Below, piece after piece: positions 1-7,059 of a stretch of DNA of 64,000 nt. Positions within the stretch are counted from its first letter, which is position 1; each line of letters starts with the position of its first letter. Under the pieces are notes generated by a model. That model had not been told where the DNA came from. It worked only from the letters and a program-made list of their open reading frames with translations, and did not search any database. This stretch comes from DATAEG01 sp963703085 (GTDB lineage Bacteria > Actinomycetota > Actinomycetes > Mycobacteriales > Jatrophihabitantaceae), in contig OY969789.1 in the NCBI GenBank assembly GCA_963703085.1, forward strand, positions 2,108,001-2,172,000, in the 5' to 3' direction. Made by a program: the position numbers and the translations under genes.

Positions 1-175
1 GCGCAAGGGCAATCGCACTGACGACGAACGGCACGACGTTGCCGACATGCACGTAATGGAAGACCGTCGATGCGACCGTGGCCGCCAGGCATAGCGCGAG
101 CAGCCGCAGGTCGCGGATCGTCAAGTGTCCAACTGCTCCGCTCAGGCGTGCTGGGCTCTTCGACGTTGCGGGCAC
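1..175 (-). CDS. Partial 5' end of a membrane protein, probably a Ca2+/H+ (cation) antiporter
   Basis: A reading frame runs from a GTG at 175 off the left edge of the window, giving 58 residues. A strong ribosome-binding site (GAGGAGG, reading leftwards at about 182-188) lies 6 bases before the GTG, which is why I chose it. The peptide has a short basic/polar N-terminus and then two hydrophobic stretches, including LRLLALCLAATVAS and VGNVVPFVVSAIALA. This resembles the start of ChaA/CAX-type cation:proton antiporters, where an 'H..G....F..SA.A' segment follows the first helix. Only the N-terminus is visible, so family and function are tentative. Confidence 0.45.
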   Translation of the reverse strand, partial: MPATSKSPARLSGAVGHLTIRDLRLLALCLAATVASTVFHYVHVGNVVPFVVSAIALA

Positions 176-269
176 CGGAAACCTCCTCAGGTCGCTGCGC
201 AGGAGATCATCCACGATGCGCAACGTCGTGTTCCGGCAGACCCGTGAGCTACAAGAGCGGCCAGGCCAG

Positions 270-1642
270 CTAGAACGGTGGCGGGTCAGGATCGGTGGCC
301 GGATCGGCCGCCTGTTCCGGCGGCAGGTTTCCGGGCTCGACGGTTGTCGGTAGTGGTGGGGGTTTGGTGCGGTAGGTGTGGCCGGTGGGGCTGGTCCACA
401 CGGTCGATCCGTCGGACTGGCGCTGGGGTTGCCAGTGCGCGAGGTGTTTGCAGCGGTGATGCCGCCGGCACAGCGGGTGCAGGTTCCCTGTCGCACGTGG
501 GCCCGCCGTCTCTGGCGGCGGTGAGGTGGTCGAGGTCGCAGGCGACGGCGGGGCGGGTGCAGGAGGCGAAGGTGCAGGTTTGGTCGCGGGCGATGATGAA
601 CGCCGCCAACCGGGCCGGCGGCCGATACGTCCTACTGCCGTAGTCCAGGAGCCGGCCGTGGTCGTCGGTGAGCAACCGCCGCCAGCTGCCGGTCTCGTCT
701 TTCGCGATGCGCCGGGCCATCGCCGCGGGGATCGGGCCGTACCCGGCCAACTCGGCGGGTTGTTCGTCCAGGCCGAGCAGGGTGGAGGCGGCGACGGTGA
801 GCTGCACCGCCGGCCGCGCCCCATGCCGCCGGGTCAGCGCGCGGGTCGGCCAGGGCGGAGTCGGCCAGGGTGACCAACGCATCCGCCCGCCGCTGATCCG
901 CCGACCGGCTGTCGCCGCCGTTGCCGAAGATGGTCTCGCAGGCGATGGCGTCGATCGCGGTCAGCACCGTGGCGGCGCCGTCGGCGGGGAGGTAGGCCCA
1001 GAGCTGGGCCATGCCGTGCAGGTCGGGGGTGAGCACCACCCGCCGCTGCTCCACCGCGTCGGCATGCTTCTCCGCTTCTCCGGCCGGGTCCAACGCCAGC
1101 ACCGCCCGGGTCACTGAGGCGCGGAACTGGGCTGACGGTCTGCTCGGAGGCCTCGTCGAGGACTCGTTCCTCCACCGCGCGGGCCACGTCCGCGGTCGAG
1201 GCTCATGACGGCGGAGGCGAGCAGCTCGGCGTGCCGGGCGGTGATGTCCCCGGCCCGCAACGCCGCCAGCGTCTTGCGCAGCGTGGTGGTGAGCAGCTCC
1301 GCGCGGTGCACGTGGGTGGCGGCGGTCGCCGGCGCGATGCGCAGTACCGCGGCGATCTCCTGGAGCGACCACTTCTCATTGCTCGGATCATCCCGGGAGA
1401 TCGCGGCGAACAACTCGATCTGCCGGGCGGCGTCGAACCCGGCCTGCCGACGCAGCACCACCAGCAGATCGACTCGACCGATATCCGACAGACTCGAGAG
1501 CTTCGCGAACTGGGACGGCGTGCACCGAATCCGGGCTCGGCGCCAACTCCGCCAGTGCGGCGATGGAGTCGTCGGGGAGGGTCAGCACATCCACCGGCGA
1601 CGGCACATACCCCTCGCCACTCGTGCTTTCCCCGTCGTTCAT
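270..1642 (-). pseudogene. 13E12-repeat family DUF222/HNH endonuclease, degraded by frameshifts
   Basis: Read leftwards from an ATG at 1642, recognisable DUF222 and HNH segments occur in order but in changing frames. The N-terminal part (about 1642-1540) is followed by a segment with QFAKLSSLSDIGRVDLL and FDAARQIELFAAISRDDPSN (about 1540-1205). Then come DVARAVEERVLDEASEQTV (about 1200-1140), RAVLALDPAGEAEKHADAVE through TVLTAIDAIA (about 1130-880) and AELAGYGPIPAAMARRIA with ACDLDHL (about 870-490). The HNH tail HPLCRRHHRCKHLAHW reads in a further frame to 270. At least five one-base shifts are needed. DUF222/HNH proteins are multicopy in actinobacteria and often lie near mobile DNA. This copy cannot make a full protein unless the assembly is wrong here. 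Confidence 0.8.
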
Positions 1643-1773
1643 GACCCAATGCTAGAGACCGGGACCGACATTTTCGGGCTATCCACAGACCCAATCGAAA
1701 AGAGATTCCCCTTACCGGATAAGGCGAAACGGCTACCCGTCGGAGCGAGGCGAGGACGGCCGTAGACCAGAGC

Positions 1774-1910
1774 GAAACCGCACTCGACAGCGCAACCCAC
1801 GAACCCCGCATCCGTCGCTGCCGCAGTAAACCCAGCTCCCGAGAACCGCACCCGACAGCGGAACCCGGAAGCCCACGCACCCCGTCGCTGCCGCAGTAAA
1901 TCGGACCGCG
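1774..1910. repeat. Imperfect tandem repeat, about 70-bp unit, two copies plus a remnant
   Basis: The 300-bp gap 1643-1942 holds no gene. It contains two diverged copies of a unit with the core ACCGCAC-CGACAGCG-AACCC (from 1777 and 1845) and the identical block CCGTCGCTGCCGCAGTAAA (from 1812 and 1882). The period is 68-70 bp. A fragment resembling the start of a third unit (CAGCAACCCGACACCG) follows at 1917. The role is unknown; the repeat sits downstream of the ABC exporter stop and upstream of the 13E12 relic. Confidence 0.6.
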
Positions 1911-1942
1911 CTGGAACAGCAACCCGACACCGTGGCCGCGGG

Positions 1943-4900
1943 TTAAGGCGCAGCTGCTCCCCGGGCACCACTGGCCACCGCACCGCTCGGAACGTTCTCG
2001 ATGGGTCGGTCGGCATAGGCGTCCCAGAGTGCCGCGTAGGTGCCCTTTGCTTCCAGCAACGCGTCGTGACTGCCGTCCTCGACGATGCGGCCCTGGTCGA
2101 GGACCAGGATCCGATCGGCGCGCGCGGCGGTGGTGAGCCGGTGCGCCACCACCAGTGTGGTGCGTCGAGTAGCCAGGCGTTGGGTCGCTCGGGTCACCGC
2201 TGCTTCACTGGCGAGGTCCAGAGCCGCCGTCGCCTCGTCCAGCAACAGGATGTCCGGCTGGACGAGTTCGGCGCGCGCCAGCGCGACGAGTTGGCGCTGT
2301 CCTGCCGAGAGGTTGTGGCCGCGTTCACCGACGTCGTGGGCGTAACCATCCGAGAGCGCAGAAATCGTCTCGTGCGCACCGACCGCGCGGGCCGCGTCGA
2401 TGATCTGCTCGTCGGTCGCATCCGGACGTCCGTAGGCAATCGCCTCGCGCACCGTTCCGGCGGAGAGGTACGGCTCCTGGGGCACGAGACCGAGTCGCTG
2501 CCGGAACGCGGTCAGATCGAGCTCGCGCACATCGTGGCCGTCGACCAGCACCGCGCCGCCGGTCGGATCGTAGAAGCGGGCGACCAGCTTGACCACGCTC
2601 GACTTTCCGGCGCCGGTCTCGCCAACGAGTGCCACGGTTTCACCAGCGTCGACGTGCAAGGAGATGCCGTCGATGGCATCCACCTCGGCGCCGGTGTAGC
2701 GGAAGTGCACGTCGCGGAAGTCGATCTCACCGCGCAGCTCGCCGATCGGTCGCGGACGCTCGGCCCGCGGTGTCGTCGTCGGCGTGCGCAATAGGTCGCG
2801 CAGTCGGTGCAGCCCCACCGAGGACTGCTGATAGCTGTCGAAGACCTGGGACAGTTGCTGGACGGGCGAGAAGAACGCGTCCAGGTACAGGAAGAAGGCA
2901 ATGAGCGCGCCGGCGGTCAGGGTTCCTTCCCGCAGCCGCGCGGCGCCGAAGCCGAGGACGAGCGCGGCCGCGATGTCGCTGAGCATCTGTACGAACGGGA
3001 AGTAGGTGGCGATGTAGCGCTGCGCCCGCATCCGCGAGACCAGGTACTCCCGCGACGAGCTGAGGAAGTCCGAGGTGTTCCGCGCTTCCCGGCAGAACGC
3101 CTGGGTGACCCGCAGGCCGGCGACGTTCTCCTGCAGTGAGGCGTTGACGACGCTCACTTTGTCGCGGGCCTGCCGGTACGCCGGGACGGCGTAGGAGCGG
3201 AAGAACCAGGTGGCCAGAACGAGGAACGGCAACATTGCCACGAGCACCAGGGCGAGCGAGCCATCCAGCAGGATGAGCGCGATCAGCACGCCGATCAGCG
3301 TGAGCAAGCTGACCACCGTCGTCGTCAACCCGGTCTGCAGGAAGTTGGACAGCGCGTCGACGTCGGTCGTCATCCGGGTCATGATGCGACCGCCGAGCTC
3401 GCGCTCGTAGTAGTCGAGGCCGAGGCGCTGCAAGTGCGCGAAGGTCTTGACCCGCAGCAGGTACAGCAGCCGCTCGCCGGTGCGGCCGGTGACGAGCTGG
3501 CCTTCCCGGCTGACCACCCAGTCGACCAGCTGAACGCCAAATGCCACCGCGCTGAGCGCGACCAGCGTCGACATGGAGCCGGCGGTAACACCGCGGTCGA
3601 TGCCGCTGCGCACCAGCGCCGGGACGATCAGCTGGGCAACCGCGTCCAGACCGACAAGCGTCAATCCGAGCAGCAGCACCAGCCGGACCGGGTGGATCAG
3701 CCGGCGCAGGCCGAAGTGCGGGTCGGCGGTGCGCGCGACCGCATCGCTGATGTCCGGCTCACCGGTCGCCGCGGGCAGCGAGTCGACCGCGGCCAACAGC
3801 TCCGCGGTGGCCGGTACGGCTCCGAAGAGGCCGCCTCCCTGGCCGCGGTTGCCGTGCCCGGGCGCGCCGCTTGCGACGGCGACCAGGCTGGCCGCACGCA
3901 TCGCCGCGCCGGCGGTGAGGCCGGGGACCGGACGGTGGTTCGTCGGAGCCCCAGCCCCAGCCCCAGTCTCAGCGGGGGTGGCGACGCTGCCGCTCGCACC
4001 GGCTGCGGAGTCGGAGTCGCGCGCTGCTGGGTCCGGCGAGAACAGCCGCGCGAAGAGTGGGCTGGAGCGCTCCAGTTCCCGCAACGTGCCGAGCGCTGCG
4101 ACTCGGCCGTTCTCCAGCACGGCGATGCGGTCGGCGAGGTCGAGGCTGGAGCGACGGTGCGCAATGAGCAGGGTGGTGCGGCCGGACTCGTCTGCGCGCA
4201 GCGTCGCGTTGATCCGCGCCTCGACCCGGGGATCGATCGCCGAGGTGGCGTCATCGAGGACGAGCACCCGCGGCTGCGGGAGCAAGGCGCGGGCCAGCGA
4301 GAGCCGTTGCCGCTGACCGCCGGACAGCGTCAACCCGCGCTCGCCGACCAGGGTGTCGTAGCCGTTCGGCAGCGCCTCGATGAAGACGTCAGCCTGCGCG
4401 ATCCGGGCCGCAGCGCGGATGTCATCCATCGTCGCGTCCGGCCGGCCGTAGGCGATGTTCGCGGCAACGGTGTCGGAGAACAGAAAGCTGTCCTCGAACA
4501 CGAAACCGAGGGCGCCGCGCAGCGAGGCCAGCCTGGCCTGCCGCACATCGGTGCCACCGACGCGCACCGACCCGCCATCGACGTCGTAGAACCGAGCGGC
4601 CAGCTGTGCGAGCGTCGACTTACCCGAGCCGGCTCCGCCCACGATCGCGAGAGTCTCTCCCGGTGCGATCGAGAGGGTCAGCCCGCGCAGGACATCGGGC
4701 GAACCCGGATAGCCGAACTGCACGTCGTCGAAGTCGATGCCCAGCGGGCCGGCGGGCAGCTCTGCGGCGTCGTCCGGATCGTGGATGTCCGGTCGGGCGT
4801 CGACGATGTCGAGCACTCGGGACACCCCGGCGCGGGCCTGCTGGCCGACCGTGAGCAGGGTCGTCACCTGCCGCACCGGCGCGACGAGCTGGCCGAGGTA

Positions 4901-5779
4901 GGTGGAGAACGCGAGGAAGGTGCCCAGCGTGATGTGCCCGTGCAGGGCCAGCCAGCCGCCGAGCAGCAGCACCCCGACCTGGCCGAGTGCCGGGATCGCC
5001 GCAAGCGCAGGTGCGTACTTCGCCTGCAGCCGTACGACGCGCATCCGGCTGGCGAACAGGCGACGCGCGCGGCCCTGCAGCTCACCGAGCTCGCGGTCCT
5101 CCTGACCGAACCCCTTCACCACTCGGACCCCGGTGACCGCCGCCTCGACGTGGCCGACCAGCTCGCCGGCCTGCTGCTGGGCGTGCCAGTTGGCCGGGAA
5201 GAGATCGCGGCGCGAGCTCTTCGCGACGATCCACAGTGCCGGGGCGACGGCGATCGCCACGATCGTCAGGACGGGGGAGAGCACCACCATCACGACCAGA
5301 GACATGACGAACAGCAACACGTTGCTGGCCAGCATCGGGATGAACGAGAGCAAACCCTGGACCAGCCCGATGTCGGTGATGGAGCGGCTGACCACTTGCC
5401 CGGTGTCGAGCCGATCCTGCCCCGGTGCGTCCAGCCGCGACAGCGACTCGAAGACGTCGCGACGCATGTCGTACTGGACTTCGAGGGACAGCTTGCCGGC
5501 GGAGTAGCGGCGCGCGAACGTCAAGCCGTACTGCACGACCGCGGCGCCGACGAGCACGATCACCCAGGGCCACGCACTGTGGTCGCTGCCGGAGATGAGA
5601 GTGTCCACGACGTGCCGGATGACGAGCGGAACGGCCGCAGACATCAGCGCACCGCCGATCGCGGAGCCGAATGCGATGAGCAGGAGCGTGCGGTGGATGA
5701 GGCAGTACGCCATCAGCCGGCGCAACCAGCCTTGTGCCGGGGCCCCTGTCACAGAGATCGAGGGGGCCGGCACATCCAC
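1943..5779 (-). CDS. Fused heterodimer-type ABC exporter (TMD-NBD-TMD-NBD)
   Basis: This 1278-residue protein joins two half-exporters, each a six-helix membrane domain followed by an ATPase domain. The first ATPase has Walker A GGAGSGKST (about 381-389), signature LSGGQ (about 485-489), Walker B with LVLDDATSAID (second acidic residue Asp510, where Glu is usual) and H541. Its Q-loop reads VFED instead of a Gln. The second has Walker A GETGAGKSS, signature LSAGQ, Walker B with LLLDEATAALD and an AHR switch His. This asymmetry is typical of heterodimeric exporters with one degenerate ATP site, so drug or lipid export is likely. A Pro/Ala/Gly-rich linker of about 100 residues joins the halves. 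GTG at 5779 is the longest start; GTG at 5773 fits a leaderless transcript. No partner gene is nearby, so the substrate is unknown. Confidence 0.9.
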   Translation of the reverse strand: MDVPAPSISVTGAPAQGWLRRLMAYCLIHRTLLLIAFGSAIGGALMSAAVPLVIRHVVDTLISGSDHSAWPWVIVLVGAAVVQYGLTFARRYSAGKLSLEVQYDMRRDVFESLSRLDAPGQDRLDTGQVVSRSITDIGLVQGLLSFIPMLASNVLLFVMSLVVMVVLSPVLTIVAIAVAPALWIVAKSSRRDLFPANWHAQQQAGELVGHVEAAVTGVRVVKGFGQEDRELGELQGRARRLFASRMRVVRLQAKYAPALAAIPALGQVGVLLLGGWLALHGHITLGTFLAFSTYLGQLVAPVRQVTTLLTVGQQARAGVSRVLDIVDARPDIHDPDDAAELPAGPLGIDFDDVQFGYPGSPDVLRGLTLSIAPGETLAIVGGAGSGKSTLAQLAARFYDVDGGSVRVGGTDVRQARLASLRGALGFVFEDSFLFSDTVAANIAYGRPDATMDDIRAAARIAQADVFIEALPNGYDTLVGERGLTLSGGQRQRLSLARALLPQPRVLVLDDATSAIDPRVEARINATLRADESGRTTLLIAHRRSSLDLADRIAVLENGRVAALGTLRELERSSPLFARLFSPDPAARDSDSAAGASGSVATPAETGAGAGAPTNHRPVPGLTAGAAMRAASLVAVASGAPGHGNRGQGGGLFGAVPATAELLAAVDSLPAATGEPDISDAVARTADPHFGLRRLIHPVRLVLLLGLTLVGLDAVAQLIVPALVRSGIDRGVTAGSMSTLVALSAVAFGVQLVDWVVSREGQLVTGRTGERLLYLLRVKTFAHLQRLGLDYYERELGGRIMTRMTTDVDALSNFLQTGLTTTVVSLLTLIGVLIALILLDGSLALVLVAMLPFLVLATWFFRSYAVPAYRQARDKVSVVNASLQENVAGLRVTQAFCREARNTSDFLSSSREYLVSRMRAQRYIATYFPFVQMLSDIAAALVLGFGAARLREGTLTAGALIAFFLYLDAFFSPVQQLSQVFDSYQQSSVGLHRLRDLLRTPTTTPRAERPRPIGELRGEIDFRDVHFRYTGAEVDAIDGISLHVDAGETVALVGETGAGKSSVVKLVARFYDPTGGAVLVDGHDVRELDLTAFRQRLGLVPQEPYLSAGTVREAIAYGRPDATDEQIIDAARAVGAHETISALSDGYAHDVGERGHNLSAGQRQLVALARAELVQPDILLLDEATAALDLASEAAVTRATQRLATRRTTLVVAHRLTTAARADRILVLDQGRIVEDGSHDALLEAKGTYAALWDAYADRPIENVPSGAVASGARGAAAP

Positions 5780-5792
5780 TTAGTCTAACTAA
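5780..5792 (-). promoter_or_regulatory. Likely promoter/operator of the ABC exporter
   Basis: Reading leftwards, a -10 box TAGACT (5787-5782) lies 8 bases before the GTG at 5773. The box falls inside the inverted repeat TTAGT-CTA-ACTAA (5780-5792). This suggests a leaderless transcript whose -10 region overlaps a repressor site. No clear -35 is seen and no regulator gene is adjacent. Confidence 0.35.
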
Positions 5793-5862
5793 CGATCCGA
5801 CAAAGGGTGGCCGCACGATCCAGCCCCAGCGCTGTGACGCGGTTCGGGACGGCGTGTAGTGC

Positions 5863-5900
5863 GACGAAGCCGGCCATCGGAGTCGATGACCGGCCTCGTC
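5863..5900 (-). terminator. Hairpin after the ArsR/AHSA1 operon
   Basis: Imperfect stem: GACGAAGCCGGCCATCGG (5863-5880) pairs with CGATGACCGGCCTCGTC (5884-5900) around a short loop, with two or three mismatches. It starts 6 bases past the stop of the AHSA1 gene on the same strand. There is no strong T tract, which is common for actinobacterial terminators. Confidence 0.45.
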
Positions 5901-5906
5901 AATGCC

Positions 5907-6479
5907 CTACGACGCAGGGTTGGTGCCGTCGGGCAGCCAGCTCTTGCCGGCCAGCGTCGTGCCGGTCTCCAGCAGGGACTTGAGGTCGCTGAGCACCCAG
6001 GCATGTCCGCCACCGGCGCCGTGTTCCTCCTGCTCGCCGGCCACCATCGAAGCCAGTCTGGGCGCGCCGTCGAGGTCATGACTCACCGTCAGCGAGCAGA
6101 ATCCGTTGAGCTGCTTGATCTCGTAGGTGAGCCGGGTGAAGCCCTCGGCCTTCATGTCCTCGTCCATCACCATCCGCCAGGTTGTGACCAGGCGGCGCGG
6201 CGGGTCGGCTTCGATGACCTCACCGTCGATGATCACGTCCGGGCATGGCCAGCCGCCCGATTCAGCGACGGCTCTGAACTCGTCATTCGGAACGACCTTC
6301 AGCGCGCCGCCGGGACGCAGGTCGTAGTGGACGTAGCCGGTATACCCGTAGCGGTTCGTCCATTCCGGGTCGGTGATGGCCTGCCAGATCTTCTCCGGCG
6401 CGGCCTTGATGTAGACGCGGTAAACCTGCGTCGTCTGCGTGGTCTGCTGCTGAGTCGTTTCGGTCGCGGTATGTGTCAT
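5907..6479 (-). CDS. SRPBCC/AHSA1-like (activator of Hsp90 ATPase homologue) domain protein
   Basis: The 190-residue protein begins with a Thr/Gln-rich tail, then a START/SRPBCC fold with the family hallmarks VYRVYIKAAPEKIWQAITDP near residues 19-38, YDLRPGG, and an acidic GEVIEADPPRRLVTTWR strand. Such proteins bind hydrophobic ligands; in bacteria the true ligand is rarely known. The ATG at 6479 overlaps the stop of the upstream ArsR gene (ATGA), so the two are translationally coupled and share one promoter. A longer frame exists upstream but lies inside arsR, so I prefer this start. ArsR-AHSA1 pairs are a common regulator-effector arrangement. Confidence 0.88.
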   Translation of the reverse strand: MTHTATETTQQQTTQTTQVYRVYIKAAPEKIWQAITDPEWTNRYGYTGYVHYDLRPGGALKVVPNDEFRAVAESGGWPCPDVIIDGEVIEADPPRRLVTTWRMVMDEDMKAEGFTRLTYEIKQLNGFCSLTVSHDLDGAPRLASMVAGEQEEHGAGGGHAWVLSDLKSLLETGTTLAGKSWLPDGTNPAS

Positions 6480-6796
6480 GAGTCTTTCTCCAGTTCGTGT
6501 TTGAGGTCGAGCAGCGTGGCAATGCGATGCGCGGTGTACTTGTCGATCCACCGGTCGTGCGCCTGCCGGATCGGCACCGGGTTGAGGAAGTGCAACTTCT
6601 CCCGTCCGGACTTGCGGGCGATCACCAGATCCGCCTCCTGCAGCACCTTCAGGTGCTTCATCACCCCGAACCGGGTCATCTCCAGTTCGGACTCCAGCTC
6701 GGTGAGCGTGCGGCCGTCGCGCTCGAAGAGCAGGTCGAGCAAGAACCGGCGAGTCGGGTCGCCAAGCGCCTTGAACACCCGGTCGTCGTCGGTCAT
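6476..6796 (-). CDS. ArsR-family winged-helix repressor
   Basis: The 106-residue protein has the classic N-terminus DRVFKALGDPTRRFLLDLL and a recognition region with LESELEMTRFGVMKHLKVLQ, followed by a wing (ARKSGREKLHFLN). There is no Cys-rich metal site, so it belongs to the group paired with AHSA1 or SRPBCC genes rather than to classical metal sensors. The ATG at 6796 lies 6 bases after a -10 box, so the transcript is probably leaderless. The palindrome inside its promoter is the likely autoregulatory operator. It is the first gene of a two-gene operon. Confidence 0.9.
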   Translation of the reverse strand: MTDDDRVFKALGDPTRRFLLDLLFERDGRTLTELESELEMTRFGVMKHLKVLQEADLVIARKSGREKLHFLNPVPIRQAHDRWIDKYTAHRIATLLDLKHELEKDS

Positions 6797-6802
6797 GCCG
6801 GA

Positions 6803-6832
6803 AGATTAGGTGACCATTTAGTCACATGTCAA
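6803..6832 (-). promoter_or_regulatory. arsR promoter with an operator filling the -35/-10 spacer
   Basis: On the minus strand, TTGACA (6832-6827) and TAATCT (6808-6803) are separated by exactly 18 bases. The spacer is occupied by the inverted repeat GTGAC-N6-GTCAC (6810-6825). The ATG starts 6 bases after the -10 box. This is a near-consensus promoter, and repressor binding there would exclude RNA polymerase. Confidence 0.75.
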
Positions 6833-6859
6833 GGTCACGCCTCGATCCGGCCCCGGTGC

Positions 6860-6937
6860 CGAGGGGGAGGTTATGGCCGCCGAGGGGGAGGGTTTGGTGC
6901 GAAATCCCGGCGTGTCGCAGCCAGAACCTCCCCCTCG
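6860..6937. repeat. G-rich direct repeat with a distant complementary arm
   Basis: CGAGGGGGAGG occurs at 6860-6870 and again at 6880-6890. A single complementary copy, AACCTCCCCCTCG, lies at 6925-6937. Either left arm can pair with the one right arm; the first pairs over 13 bp. It lies between the arsR promoter and the HspR site of clpB. The function is unknown; it may act as a transcription barrier or as alternative RNA structures. Confidence 0.45.
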
Positions 6938-6960
6938 CGGAGCGGGGTCCGAAATCTGCA

Positions 6961-6981
6961 GTTGAGCGGAACAGACTCAAC
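6961..6981 (+). promoter_or_regulatory. HAIR-like site (HspR-associated inverted repeat) upstream of clpB
   Basis: GTTGAG and CTCAAC flank a 9-base spacer (extended arms AGTTGAG/CTCAACT, 6960-6966 and 6976-6982). The core TTGAG-N9-CTCAA matches the known HspR consensus CTTGAGT-N7-ACTCAAG in bases and spacing. It lies about 80 bp before the clpB start. HspR is known to repress dnaK and clpB in actinobacteria, so heat-shock control is expected. Confidence 0.75.
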
Positions 6982-7059
6982 TCTGGCGCCGTTGTACCTA
7001 TCAAAGCGCCGGACCAGGCGCGACAATGACCCGACCCGATGGAAGTGAGAACTGAGCCG

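Noticed and set aside
3434..5788. 784-codon open frame antisense to the ABC exporter
   Set aside because: It mirrors the exporter in the complementary frame, is rich in Arg/Gln/Asp/Gly and has no domain; high GC at third positions creates such shadows.
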